Below, one piece after another: positions 1-11,665 of a stretch of 64,000 bases of DNA (its first letter is position 1; each line of letters starts with the position of its first letter). Under the pieces are notes generated by a model that saw only the letters and a program-made list of their open reading frames with translations, was not told where the DNA came from and did no database searches. The translations under genes were made by a program, and so were the position numbers. This DNA comes from Alisma plantago-aquatica (taxonomy: Eukaryota > Streptophyta > Magnoliopsida > Alismatales > Alismataceae), in NCBI GenBank assembly GCA_963693085.1, contig OY856409.1:1619149711-1619213710 (forward strand). Reading direction: 5' to 3'.

Positions 1-2334
1 GATATTTGGGCTCCCAGGTAGTTGGCTAACTACAAGACTAGCAGAAACACCGTCTAAAGGCCAACCAAGCAACTAAGGTTGCCGATAGAGTAAAGAAAGA
101 CAACCATTGGCCCAGCCAAATTAGATTTGATGGGTATGGAACCACCTAGATAAAAGAATGTTGTGGCGTAACATGGTGTGTCACCCACACTAAAATTGAA
201 CCTCAATTATGGTGCAAGAGCTAGAGAAAAAGAAGTGAACATCAATATCCTCACGGAGTTTAACATACCTATTGTTACTAGAGCAAAGTTTGCAGTCACA
301 GATCATTGGTTATCTTCTTCATCATCTTCATTGGCATGCCCTCTTCTATCTCTTTTGTATTTGTGCTTTCTCTATGGATATGAGTGAGTAGAATTTATTG
401 ATGAGGCATGCAAAGTATCCACATCTCCAATAATTTGTCTTGATTTTTATCAAACTCAGTATTTCAAACAACTAGATTGTATTATTTGTTTCATTCCTGG
501 CTCTTCAAACTAGTCATTTGATTAGATATAATCATAATCATAGAGATTACAAAACATAGGATTAGATCCTTGAATTAAGAAGAGAACTCCTCAAGGAGTT
601 GTATAAGATGACTTGGTTATGATCTATTGGTATCGAGACTTTGAGACCATTGGGAGTTCAATCCTTGTTCCAATTTGTGTTCTAAAAGAAGGTAGATAAA
701 CATGATCCGAGTTTAATTATCCATACTTTCTTAGTTGAAATAGTTAGGAAAGTTACATAGGTGTTGATGGTGAGATCCAAATGTTTGAGTGCCTTTTAGA
801 TATTGTTATTAACCCACTTTCAATTATTCCTTTGTGAAAGCAAACTTTAATTTGGTTTTAGTTAATAACCACTCTCAATAGTTGGTTCCAAATATTGTTC
901 TCAACAAGTACCTTGTAAGTGATTCTTAATCAAGTTTTCCTTTGCATTCAAATCTTTTATCTATGCTACAATTGACCCGTCTATTTGTGGGTGAGCAATA
1001 TCACATTTTAGAAAATGATTAAAACTTGGGTTTGCTTTACCTCAGGGAACTTGGAGAGCACTAAAACTCACATCATTCATTCAACCCCATAGGTTTTCTC
1101 ATTACTTTGGTAGTGATGTCAAATACCTGACAAAAAAAGATTGATATATATATATTAACATATGATTTCTACCCAAGTAATCAGAATCAGTTGAGAAGAA
1201 ATTCACATGTAAGTGTACAATGTTATCCATATCAGGTGGAGCCCTGGTTGGGACCTTCATCTTTATTTTTATCCTTACTCATATAAAGATGTTTGGAATG
1301 CATGTTATTTCACAAAAATGATCACTTAATGACAAATTTAGTTATGAATGCTCCTGCCTATTTTATAGGTATTGTGGTAGTAATTGATGGAAGGAAGAGA
1401 AGAAGGATAATCTTAAGACTTCCCCAGCCATGAAGGACTCCAAAGTGATCCCAAAACCTACCCCAAGTGACCTAGGATTGAATTGAAGCATAGAGCACAT
1501 ACATTGACATTTAAAAGACTCAAGTGCATGAGAGAGTCCCCAAATTGATTGTGGTTTCCAGTCACAACCATTCTAGTAGAGTTAAAATCACATACTCGAT
1601 CAGGTTTTCTAAGGACCAGTACATTCAACCCACCACTAACATGACTAGTGGAATGGTATTTTCCATTTAGAGACACCACGGTCTTGGCCACCAAAATGGT
1701 TATGGTGGAAAATCCATCAAGATGGCCATTGCAAGGAAAATGACCTCCTTCCATGGTCACTCGTGACACCCACCATAGTTGTGCTACCCTTAGTCCACCA
1801 TTATTATGGTGCCCAATAATCATGCTACCTCACTCTAATTAACCATTTTTATTTGATCCAACCCATATTCCACCATGAGTTTTCTCCAACAAAATGGTCG
1901 TTCATAGACCTACCTACCATGACCTTGCTACCTAATGCTTCACACTACCACTTTACCATTTTACCCCCACTTAACCCTAGACCCCCTATGACACTATATA
2001 TACTACTGGTAGATAGGAGTCAAAGGTTATCACTCCTTATCCATCATAGTCGCCACTCACTCCTACTAATGTCATTCACTCCATTTCCCTCCATCTTTTA
2101 CCCCAAAACCCTAATTTCCTAGGGTTTTGCCAATACCACTCCACTCTTCAGGGAATTCATTCAACTTGGAGGAGGAGGCAATTCTTGGAGCTAATGAAGG
2201 TGAAAATTGGATCTTCTCCACAAGCAAAGATTGAGTTTCTATCTTCTTCTCCCTCTTCTTTTGTTATTTCCATGACCATGATATTCATTTCACGTGTATC
2301 ATCCTCTCCTAGAAAGGATTTACACTATAAAAAT
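1..2334. other. Unassigned AT-rich DNA
   Basis: I recognise no gene here. The longest open frame, on minus at 1,458-1,823 (121 codons), matches no family I know and has no supporting context. A second frame on + at 1,853-2,122 is low-complexity and proline/serine-rich. A primer-binding-site-like sequence lies at 628-648. The stretch is probably old repeat DNA, but nothing more specific can be supported. Confidence 0.5.
628..648 (+). other. Possible decayed retroelement primer-binding site
   Basis: The sequence starts TGGTATCGAGAC and continues TTTGAGACC, then GGGAGTTCAATCC. This resembles the initiator-Met tRNA primer-binding site TGGTATCAGAGC and the sequence that often follows it in copia elements. 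No LTR end could be matched upstream, and the small copia LTR at 2,838-3,048 does not resemble the DNA before it. The match is partial and may be chance. Confidence 0.25.
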
Positions 2335-2760
2335 CATGGGCACCTCAATCTTTGTGGATATTCATATGTTGATTATGTTTGTGGTCATAAGGATAGATGC
2401 TTTACAACTAGTTTTTGTGCATATGTAGGTGGATATCTTTTCACTAGGAGAAGAAAGAAGTAGAATGTTGAATCACAATCTAGTGTTGAATTAGAGTATA
2501 GAGCTATGACTCACATTGCATGCAAGATCTTTTGGGTGGTTTCATCACTCATGGGCTTTGGAATTTATATATTTACTCATGTTCTCTGTGTTATGATAAT
2601 AAAGTTGCTACCTACATTTCTAATAATTATGTCTTTCATGAAAGAAATAAACATATCGAGATCAAATGTCATTTTACCAGAGATGCAGTTCTTGTTGGAA
2701 AAAGTGTCAAAACCTTACATTCCTATAGATGATTTGTTGAAAGATATATTCACATAGCCT
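2335..2760 (+). pseudogene. Ty1/copia RNase H remnant
   Basis: This is the C-terminal RNase H end of a copia polyprotein. Around 2,347-2,460 the frame reads like the copia segment G-[FY]-S-x-x-D-[WY]-x-G...F-x-x-GG-x-L-x-x-x-R-x-KK. A TAG at 2,461-2,463 then breaks the frame where Gln or similar is usual. It resumes with NVESQSSVELEYRAM, which matches the conserved (S)SxExEYRAM block, and after a frame change with VFHERNKHIEIKCHFTRD, which matches the conserved F-H-E-R-T-K-H-I-E-x-D-C-H-x-x-R-D block. RT, integrase and gag are not visible upstream, so the 5' part is deleted or beyond recognition. The polypurine tract and LTR follow directly, confirming orientation. The clade cannot be set from so little sequence. 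Confidence 0.85.
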
Positions 2761-2828
2761 ATTACTCAAAAAAGCATTCAAGTGATAAGTTCCAAGTTAA
2801 GCTTATGTGACATTATATGCTCCAACTT

Positions 2829-2837
2829 GAGGGGGGG
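2829..2837 (+). other. Polypurine tract of small copia element
   Basis: The sequence CTTGAGGGGGGG lies directly before TGTTAGAG. A run of purines next to a TG is the plus-strand priming site expected just before the 3' LTR. It lies about 70 bp after the RNase H remnant, as in copia elements. Confidence 0.85.
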
Positions 2838-3048
2838 TGTTAGAGTTTTTGACATTTTAGTTTATTATATAGGCCTATGTGTCTTGGTCCATATGGGTTT
2901 GTTGAAGTCCCAAGCATGTTGGGGTCCCAAGTATGTTTGATCCCCAAGCATGCTTATGTCCCAAGTTGTAAGTGTAACCCTGTCCACTACAATGGATGGG
3001 GTTTTTCCTAATAAAAGCAAATTACCCTTCTTACTATTTTTCTCAACA
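2838..3048 (+). repeat. Short 3' LTR of copia element
   Basis: The LTR begins TGTTAGAG directly after the polypurine tract and is proposed to end TCTCAACA, giving TGTT...AACA inverted ends and a length of 211 bp. A TATA-like TTATTATATAGG lies near 2,860 and an AATAAAAG polyadenylation-like signal near 3,009, in the expected order. No 5' LTR was found to confirm the end. A 13-mer around the proposed end (TCTCAACAAGTAC) recurs at 899-911, so the true boundary could lie further on. Confidence 0.65.
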
Positions 3049-5804
3049 AGTACATGTAATGGGTTCTCATTCGTTATCTTAGCTAGTTGGTGCCATGGTG
3101 TTGGTAGTGACAACTTGGGATCTAGATAACAATGGGACTAGTTGTTAAGGTAGAGGTGGTGAAGCAAAAGGGATAGAATCCTTTCCTCTGTAGTTCACTT
3201 GAGAGGGGGGAAATGGAATGAGTGTGCAACAATCTGACATTTAAAAGCTTTGTTGAGTATCTATAGTTAGTTCCTTGGTGCATTGCTAAAGCAAAGTAAA
3301 GGAGTGGGATGACATTTGGATATTTTTTCTTCAATTATTTTTACTTCGTCAATAGGTGAGGTTGAGTAGAGGTATGGAGAGTAAGTCTAGGCTCATTGAC
3401 TTTGAGCCAATGACAGAGGAAGTAGAGTTGTGAGCATATAGTGCTGCTTTGTAATAAGTTGTTGGTTGCATGACCTCCTTTGAAAAAAACGAGTGTTGGA
3501 TATTACTAATTTATTGTAATGGTGTTATTTGCAGTTCTTACAAAGTTTATAACTCTTAAATTATAAATCCAAGCATGTTCAAATTGTGATCATGTCTTTG
3601 ATTCCATTTTAGCTAAATAAAAAAGTAAAAATTGTCAAGAATAAGACTACATAATGTTGAATAAATATGCCTCCTCTAACTACATAGAAATTAATTCTTA
3701 TTTTGATTGACTTGAAAACTAATTGTTTTTAAAATGAGTTAATTAGGTAATTACAATCTATGATAAAATATTGAGACTAAATTTTTAGTTTTTTTAAATA
3801 GTGTCAACATACTAAGACAAAGTTCAGCAAATGATATTTGACTAACGTGATAGACTAGACTATCTCCTCAAATTTGTGGAAATAACATATCAGAGGAAAA
3901 ATATTTAAACTAAGAAGAAATTACATCAAATTCATGAAAATTGAACATATAACCGAATGGAAGTTGATTGAATGACCAATATATAAGTGGAGTTTAAGAA
4001 TTGGAATTTGAACAGATCTTACTTTTGGCTTCATTTTCAAGTATGTTTAAAATCATTAGACCACTCATAGAGGTTGTATGATAGACATTGGTGGAGGTAA
4101 AACTTTAGAATGGGAGGTATTGTATTATTGAACTTATAAGGTAGGGCATTATATTCCACATATACATGTAAATTGACGTAATAGATAAAGGATTGGTAAC
4201 ATGCTACTCTTTCATCCAGGTGGCTATGCCACTATAGATCGACTAGACATTTTTCCTTGTATTCTCTTTAACTTGTAAGTATCTTGGGCATTCCATTTTT
4301 TAATGCATGATGAGTCCATTTGGCCCGAGTTGGATGAACTCATTTTTCAGTTATTTATTTTTTCCTATTAATTGTATGTTTTCCCACTATGATGTACATT
4401 GTTCACCAAACTATGTCCTATGATTGTAGGATTCTTTTTGGATGGCAGAGGAACCACTCCTGAGGAAGAACCATTTTGGAGAGTTCACCTTGACAGGATC
4501 ATCATTTCTTTCTTTTAGTAATATTGTCTTTTCACAAAGTTTTCATCATAAAACTTCAATTTCAATGTTATAATGAAATTGAGATTGTAAGTATAGCCAG
4601 AGTGCCTAACACATCTTTGGGCATTATGAAGCTTGTAGGATTTTTTAGTTCATAAAACTATTTCCTAATTGCTTTAGCGAGTCCTCATTCCTCTTTTCCT
4701 CACAAAAAGGAGGAGAAATCTGCATCTTTTATTTTTTATTTTATCACACTTGTTGCACTCCACCAACATGGAATTCCCAAGAGGTTTGTATAGGCCAGTT
4801 TGAATGTTAAATGTGAAGGATACCATTGAGAAATCTAAAAAAACACCATTGCTTAGATGATACTAAGTACAAGAAAACCAAAATTTTTGAATGTGAATAA
4901 ACTACATCATCTCAAGTTGTAAGTCAAATAAACATGAACCCAAGAGAAATGCACACATCAACAAAAACAAAGCAACTATGATAAATGGGAGAATTCTATC
5001 AAATACTACCTAAAATTGACCCCAATAATGTTAGATTGAAGTAATATGAATGAGATAATATATAGATTGTTTGCAACACTTGGAAGAATATATACAAACC
5101 TGTTGATGGTTTAACATGTGAGAGATAGTAACAACTAGAGCTTGTGCGGTATTTATGATGAACTATGGGATATTATACATGCATTAGATTGTAATTGGAG
5201 GAAAGGAGTTGCGTAGATTTAGTAGTTAACAAATGCAAAATTTACATATAATTTTTAACTTAAGAATATATAGGGATGATTTCACTAGGCCACTTCTTAA
5301 GTGGAACAAAAATATCTATTTACAAAGATTATATTATACATATTATACACACTTGTTGGGAAGAGAAATTAATAGAATGAAAAATTGCACATCAATGTCT
5401 ACCCCTCTACATGTGAATATCATAGGTTTATGACCTTTTAGATTCCTTAGTTGATGTAATTGAGAAAACCTAGCTTCTAGTTAATTATTTTCCCATGTTT
5501 TTGAACAAGATTGGATAATACCATAGTATTGAAAATTGTCTTGGTCAGAGTGTGATGGCCCGACTCCTTCTTGGCTTGGATATCCTCTATGTCAACATGT
5601 ACTAAGAATATTAGAGCACAACATATAATTTTTTTCTTGTGTTTTTTCTATATTAATTTTGTGATCTAACTTTTAATTTCATTAGAACATAATCTTATAT
5701 TTTGAGCGATAATGATAAGTTTGAAAGATTGAATGTACCATGATGTAATTTTTTCTTCTTAGGTTCAATTATTCTTATGTATGGTGATACTCTAGATGAT
5801 ACAT
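3049..5804. other. Unassigned AT-rich DNA between copia elements
   Basis: No gene, RNA gene or recognisable repeat was found. Open frames are short and unsupported. The right edge (5,800-5,804, TACAT) is the flank of the copia element that begins at 5,805. Confidence 0.5.
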
Positions 5805-7849
5805 TGTAGGGAAATATGGTGACAGAGCGGGCAGTAAAAGCAAAAAATTAACTACCATATTCCCCTTTAGACAATAGATCGTTTCAATAACTATGTAATG
5901 GGAAGGATGGTTGTGAGGATATACATGGTCCTGGAGCAAGTCCAGCAACAATCTCCTCATTGTAGCGTGCACCTTTCTTCAAGTTGCACTTGGACAATGT
6001 TTGAGTCGGCCTCCAGGTTGTTCACCATAGAAGCAGTTGACTTTGTTCTCTAAGTGGCATATAATAGTCTCCTTGCCTCTATAGTAGACCACACAGACCA
6101 CAGGGAACTCCTGTCATTCCAGATGAACGGACAGGAAGAAGTGCTCCCTTTCTAGTTGGTGTACTAGCACCAACTTTCTCTCCCACAATTGTTCTCCCTT
6201 GCTATTCCTCCCTTTATTAGGTAGGACTTGCTCAGGTTCTTTTGGTTACCACAACCATAGAAGACAACAATTGTCAGAGCTAATTGATGTGTTTGGGAAG
6301 CCCCCAATACCCCTCCACTTATAGGAGGGGTCAGGGTCAGGATTTCTAGTCGGTCTGGGAGTTGAAGAAATGGAGTTCATGAATTTTTGGAAAGTACGAA
6401 TGATGGACCGTCGGTTCACTATCCAACTGGTCGGTTCAGAGGTGAATTAGTTGGATCATCTCTTGAATTAGTCAGTTCATATACTTTCTTGTTCTGAATC
6501 AAATTGGCATTTAATATTTGACTAATGCAAAATCATGACATCAGCATCAATCCTTGATCCGATCAAATTAACCATTGAACTGGACAACCCAAATGATGAA
6601 TCGGTCATTTCACTTTTGAAATGGTTGTTTCATATCATGAAATGGTCGTTTCATATGTGAAATGGTCATTTCATATGTCCACCTCAGGCAATATACTGCC
6701 AATGTTATTTCCACTTAACCTGACACTCCAACTGATCAATTCAACACTTGAACCAGTCAGTTTAGAGTCCATTCGGTCAATTATGAACCTCAGTTGTTTA
6801 AAATAAATACCTAAACACTTTAGTAATCAAGTTAAACATCATTCATGAGTAAACTCCTATTCCAAGTGTATCCTATGTGTGTGACCCTATAGGTTCCAAT
6901 TTACATTAGCAGTGAATGTCCATAACTTTTTAATGACATCACAAGCAATGAGAGGTATCTAGAAACACATCATTGCTACGCAAGTAATTCGGAAAGTTGG
7001 AGAACAACTTCAACCTAAAATTTGTGATTGGTGTTACAGTGTTGTGCAGTTCCTTTACTCAAGGCATGTAATCATCATCCTCTTCAACATTCTATCCATG
7101 TTCCTTGAACTAGAGAAGACTATCTGAGATATATGTAAGCTCAATATCATATATTGACTCACATGAGAATGGCCATGCATTTCTCAATCTTGCTTATCAA
7201 GTGGCTAGGAGATCAAACTCCTGTAGGTGGGACAAATCCCATCTACATCACTCACAGTCATCCCCATGTGTCACATTGCACCAAGCATCACCTTCATGGC
7301 AACCCTTATTCAATGTCATGGTGGCTGATTTCAAAGTACATGGAATGACATGTCATGAGTGTAGTGATTTCAAGTCTATGAACTACGATCACCGCCAACA
7401 CTAGGAGAGATGATTCTGACTACCATGTAATGGTTTCCATGTATCACTCTCAAGGTGGGTTTTTTCGATACACTATTCTCTAACAAGTATCTATGTGTTT
7501 GGTTTGATATCACACATCATGACTTAATAAGACTCTATCGTGAACCAACACATACTAGTATTATGTGTTATTGTTGTCTATTAGCCTTCCACAATAACAT
7601 CCGACTAGGGACATAACAAGAATGTATATACTCTTGATATCTATATGATCTCATTGTTTAGGTCCTTAACTTGAAAGCAGAAATTGTTGAGTAATATCAT
7701 TCTCTAGACAATTACTATGTTACATCATTATCTCATAACTGAATAAAATAGAATAAATTGGAAGATTGCATTTATTATTAATCAAATCATGTACGAGATA
7801 TGCCATTACAATCATCATATGATTGGCTCTATAGGCATACACACCAACT
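5805..7849 (-). repeat. 3' LTR of Angela-like copia element
   Basis: The LTR is homologous end to end with 15,899-17,941. On + it starts TGTAGGGAAATATGG and ends GCATACACACCAACT. In the first 200 bp I counted roughly 25 differences from the other copy, many of them C/T or G/A, so the insertion is not recent. The LTR carries a short-word array at about 6,395-6,790 with GTCGGTTCA-type words and GAAATGGTCGTTTCATATG-like units, described separately. The third copia LTR at about 47.1-49.15 kb belongs to the same family in the opposite orientation. Confidence 0.92.
6395..6790. repeat. Short-word array inside copia 3' LTR
   Basis: The segment contains repeated GGTCGGTTCA / GAACCAGTCAG-type words and three tandem units of the form GAAATGGTCGTTTCATATG, each an imperfect inverted repeat (GAAATG...CATTTC). 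The same kind of array occurs at 16,460-16,860 in the partner LTR, with many base changes, and a related one at 48,190-48,540 in the third LTR. Confidence 0.7.
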
Positions 7850-7850
7850 G

Positions 7851-7862
7851 ACTCCCACTTGC
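7851..7862 (-). other. Polypurine tract of Angela-like element
   Basis: On the minus strand the sequence reads CAAGTGGGAGTCAGTTGG. Many plant copia elements have AAGTGGGAG just before the LTR start. Here it lies directly next to the LTR boundary at 7,849, after the RNase H gene, fixing the orientation and the LTR edge. Confidence 0.85.
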
Positions 7863-8013
7863 ACTTAGAGCCAATCACCCACGAATTTGATCTTAAGTGA
7901 TCTAACATGACCATCATGCTTCTACTGTGAAAGCACTTTTGTCAAGGGGTCAGGTACATACCTTGTGGTTGGTACTCTACAAATCTTCACATCTCCTTGT
8001 TGTATGATCTCTC

Positions 8014-8283
8014 TTATGAGATGGACTGCCTTTGTATATGCTTGGAACACTGATGCGATCTAGGTTCCTTAGCTTGTACAACAGGTCCATTGTTGTGACA
8101 ATATAACTCAATTACACCACTGATGCTTGGAACCACCCCAAGTTCAAAAATGAACTTCTTGATCCAAACAACCTCCTTTACTACTTTGGATGTAGTATCA
8201 TACTCAACCTCAGTTGTAGAATCTACAATTGTCTCTTGCTTGGAACTCTTCCATCTCACAGCTCTATTTTTTAAGCAAAACAT
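8014..8283 (-). pseudogene. Copia RNase H remnant
   Basis: This is the last domain of the polyprotein. Visible blocks are KSSKQETIVDSTTEVEY, matching the conserved W-x-SxKQ-x-x-x-x-x-S-[ST]-x-E-[AV]-E-Y segment, and KHIQRQ near the C terminus, matching the KHI block. Residues around the conserved Asn/Asp pair (YCHNNGPV, usually YCDNxxA/xx) are altered. It is in a different frame from the RT part, so at least one frameshift separates them. The PPT and LTR follow about 150 bp downstream. Confidence 0.9.
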
Positions 8284-8396
8284 GAAGCGTGACTATGATC
8301 AATAATCATCTTTGTCAGTTTGGATGCTTGCATTGGTGTAACCCTTTACCACCAACTCTTCCTCTCCATTGTAGACAAGGAACTAATCCTTGATCC

Positions 8397-9488
8397 TCAG
8401 TTCTTTCTCAAGTACTTGAGGATGTTCTTCATGGCTATCCAGTGTGAATCACCTAGATCTGACTGATAGTTTCTAGTCATTCTTGAGGCATATGAGACAC
8501 CAGGATGAGTATATAACGTTGTGTACATGATGGATCCAATTGTATATGCATATGGAATCCTACTCATGCATTCCCATTCTTCACAAGAATTGGGACATTG
8601 AGCTCTAGAGATGCTGACACCATGAGACATGGGTAAGTTTCCTCTCTTTGAGCTCTCCATGTTGAACCTCTTCAACACATTGTCAATGTATGTGTTCTAA
8701 CTTAGTCCAAGAATCCTTCTAGATCAATCTCTATAGATCTTAATTCGTAAGATATAGGATGCTTCACCAAATTCCTTCATAGAAAATGTGTTTCCTAGCC
8801 AGGTTTTTACGATCTATAAAGTGGGGATGCCATTCCCCATCAATAGTATGTCATCCTTATACAATACGAGGAATACAATCATGATCCCACTAACCTTCTT
8901 GTAAACACAAGGCTCATCTTCATTTTTACTAAATCCAAACTCTTTGACTGCCTCATCAAAATAAAGATTCCAACATCGAGATGCTTGCTTAAATCCATAT
9001 ATTGACCTTTATATCTTATAGACTTTATTTGCATCCTTTGGATTTATAAAACCCTTAGGTGGTATCATGTACACATCATCAAGAGGATTTCTATTAAGGA
9101 ATGTGGTTTTAACATCCATCTGCCAAATCTTATAGTCATAATAAGCTACACTGGCAAGGATGATCTTAATGGACTTAACCATGCAAATTGGAGAAAAGGA
9201 TTCATCATAGTCAACATCTTGAACTTGTATGAAACCTTTTGCAACCAATCTACCCTTATAGGTTTGTAAATTACCATCTATGTCGGTCTTCTTCTTGAAG
9301 ACCCACTTGCACCCTTTGGGTTTTACACCTTCAGGTGGATCCACCAAGGTCCATGCCTTGTTGGTGTACATGGATTCCATCTCAGATATCATGGCCTCAA
9401 GCCATTTCTCAGACTCTGGTCCTTTAGTAGCTTCTATATAGGTTGTTGGCTCATCATGTATGACAAACTTACCGCCTTCTTGAGTCAC
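8397..9488 (-). pseudogene. Copia reverse transcriptase remnant
   Basis: The RT of the Angela-like element. The segment 9,488-9,009 opens with the conserved EAxxGPESxKWLEAM and WTLVDPPEGVKP blocks, then GCKWVFKKK, YKGRLVAKGF, YDESFSPICMVKSI and WQMDVKTTFLN, which are RT motifs in order. The active-site box lies at 8,861-8,850 and reads YKDD instead of the usual YVDD; both aspartates remain. The segment 8,678-8,397 holds the conserved SRIPYAYTIGSIMY and YQSDLGDSHWIAMKNILKYL blocks that lead to RNase H. Stops and a frame disruption lie between 9,008 and 8,680, so the enzyme cannot be made whole. Its substrate would have been the element's own RNA in virus-like particles. Confidence 0.92.
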
Positions 9489-9628
9489 AAGATAACCAAA
9501 TCTTTCAGGATCAAGGTCTGTCCTACTAGATCTATGAGATTCATGTTTACTTGAGGAATTTGAGATTCCATAATAATTTGTGAGTCTCCTTGAACCTCTT
9601 ATACCTCCATAGGTTCAATGTTTTCTTG

Positions 9629-10709
9629 TTATTTTTGAACCTCTTTGAGTTCTACTTTTATCCCATTGATTCCTTCGCAAATAAATTCATTTTCAAGGAA
9701 TACACAAGTCTTGGCAACAAACACTTTGTTGTCATATGGAGTGTAAAAGTAGTATCCCCTATTTCCATTGGGATATCCAACAAAATAACATTTACCGTAT
9801 TTGGGTCCAATCATTTTAGGGAACATTTTCTTGACATAAGCTTCACATCCCCAAATCTTCATAAAAGACACATCGGTACCTTTCCCATACCATATCTCAT
9901 ATGGTGTTTTTTGAACCAATTTAGATGGTACATAGTTAAGTGTGAACGTTGCGGTTTGTAGAGCATGTCCCCAGAAGGAAGTCAAAAGATCAACAAAACT
10001 CATCATTGATCTCACCATATCTGGTAAGGTGTGATTTCTTCTTTCTAATACACCATTGAGCTATGGTGTACTAGGTGTAGTCCATTGTGATAAGATACCA
10101 TGGGCTTGTAGAAGGTCCTTAAACTCTTGGCTTAAGTATTCTCCACCTCAATTAGAATGAAGTGTCTTAATACTTTTGCCAAGTTGGTTTTGTACATTCA
10201 TTCATGAAATTATTTAACTTTTCAAGGGTTTCTAACATATGTTTCATCAAGTAAACATAACCATACCTACTAAAGTCATCAGTAAAGGTAATGAAGAATT
10301 GATAACCACCTCTAGCATTTGTTCTAAAAGGACCACATACATCAATATGTATGAGTCCTAATAGAACGCTTGCCCTCTCATTATTTCCAGTGAAGGGATT
10401 CTTTGCCATCTTGCCCAACAAACAAGACTCACATATCTCTATTGATTTGAAATCAAAAGAGTCCAGATAACCATCTTTATGGAGTCTGGGGATGCATTTC
10501 TCATTTATGTGCCCTAGACAACAATGCCAAAGGTATGTTTGGTTTGAGTTGTCGAGTTTTTTTCTGTTGGTATATACGTTATAGATACTTCTCTCCAGAT
10601 CTATCAAGTATATACCATAAGACATTGGGGCACTTCCATAAAATATCTCATCTTTATTAATATAACATCGACCATTCTTTATAAGAAATTTGAATCCATT
10701 CTTTTCCAA
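9629..10709 (-). pseudogene. Copia integrase remnant
   Basis: The segment 10,709-10,167 carries the pre-integrase zinc site (WHCCLGHINEKC...CESCLLGK, the H-H-C-C pattern) and the first catalytic Asp in LIHIDVCGPF, followed by FITFTDDFSRYGYVYLM. The second catalytic region falls near 10,153-10,148. There the usual Ser-Asp-Arg-Gly-Gly-Glu block has Asn in place of Asp and a TGA in place of Arg. A TAG also replaces the Gln of the TPQxNG block. The catalytic Glu region (NGVLERRNHTL) survives just before 10,018. The segment 10,018-9,629 is the C-terminal part (YEIWYGK...VSFMKIWGCEAYV...CYFVGYP). The two halves are in different frames. Integrase would have inserted the cDNA into the nuclear genome, but this copy cannot. 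Confidence 0.92.
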
Positions 10710-10765
10710 ACAAGATACATGTATGATGTTCCTATTAATGGTAGGTACATAATAGTATTTCTCTA

Positions 10766-11281
10766 CTATATTATAATCCCACTTGGCAGAGATAACTCAT
10801 AGGTTCCAACTGCACTGGAGGCAACTCTTGCTCCATTAGCAATGCATAGTTCCACATCACCTTTCATTAAAGGTCTAATTCTTTTTAGATCCTTCACATG
10901 TGAACAAATGTGAGATCCACATCCAGTATCAAGTACCCATGATGAATAAGTAGTAAAGTTAATCTCAAATATGTATATACCAAAAGTAGAAATCTCTATC
11001 CCTTGCTTCATATTCCTAGGTCTCCTTACCCCTCTCCTTATTTTGAGTGCAAAAGCCTTGGACTTCAGCTTAGCCTTATAACACTTCTTGGCCTTGCCTT
11101 TGTCCTTTGACTCTTTCATGTTGATCACCATCACAGCTTTGCCCTTCTTCATTTGTGCTTTGTCATATAAAAAGATGTTAAGAAACTCAGTAAGTAGTTT
11201 AGCCATATTACTCAAGTCGTAACACTTGATAAAATGTCTATATGATTTATGAAATGATTGCAAAATCATATTCGTGGCCAA
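10766..11281 (-). pseudogene. Copia gag C-terminal region and protease remnant
   Basis: The N-terminal half resembles the gag C-terminal segment of Angela-type elements (a SYxHFI...NMxKxLxELLN-like stretch, then a Lys-rich linker). The CX2CX4HX4C zinc knuckle usual in gag is not visible. The aspartic protease follows with WVLDTGCGSHIC, containing the DTG active-site triplet, then KGDVELCIANGARVA and VGTYELSLPSG, all typical of copia protease and its downstream segment. The frame matches the gag piece at 11,285-11,665 but is split from it by stop codons near 11,282. Confidence 0.88.
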
Positions 11282-11284
11282 CTA

Positions 11285-11665
11285 TTAACCTAAAGGAAAT
11301 ATCGATCTTTCAAGATGTTCCATATGCCCAATCATATTGAGCACATGAGTCTCTATTGGATTTTTCTTTGTTAGTTTGCACTCATACAACACCTTAGAGA
11401 CGTTATACCTTTCTTGATTATAATGTTGTTTATGCAACTCATAGTTTGTACAACCTATCATAAGGTTTTTAATGTCTATGGCATCATTGATATGCTTCAA
11501 ATAAGCATCCATTTCAGCCTTAGGCGGATATAGAGTGGATTCTACTGGCACTGGTGTTTTAGAAACATAGAGAACCCTTCTCAAACTCCTGAACCAATTA
11601 TGGAAGTTTATCCGATTTAGATTGTCATTCTCAAGGACTGGTCCCAATAATTGTGTGTTTTCCAT
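11285..11665 (-). pseudogene. Copia gag N-terminal region
   Basis: An ATG at 11,665-11,663 opens a 126-codon frame. The stretch LNRINFHNWFRSLRRVL matches the conserved plant copia gag start (L-x-x-x-N-[FY]-x-x-W-x-x-x-[LI]-R-x-x-L), and YELHKQH and HVLNMIGHMEHLE fit later gag blocks. Gag would form the particle shell. This ATG is chosen because the gag homology begins about 15 residues after it and no copia similarity is seen upstream. The frame is truncated by stops near 11,282. Confidence 0.88.

Noticed and set aside
899..911. 5' LTR end of the small copia element
   Set aside because: It shares a 13-mer with the proposed 3' LTR end, but no upstream LTR similarity and no PBS follows; kept only as a caution about the LTR boundary.
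1458..1823. 121-codon frame on minus
   Set aside because: No family, no homologous copy in the window and no signal around it; a chance frame in AT-rich DNA is the simpler reading.
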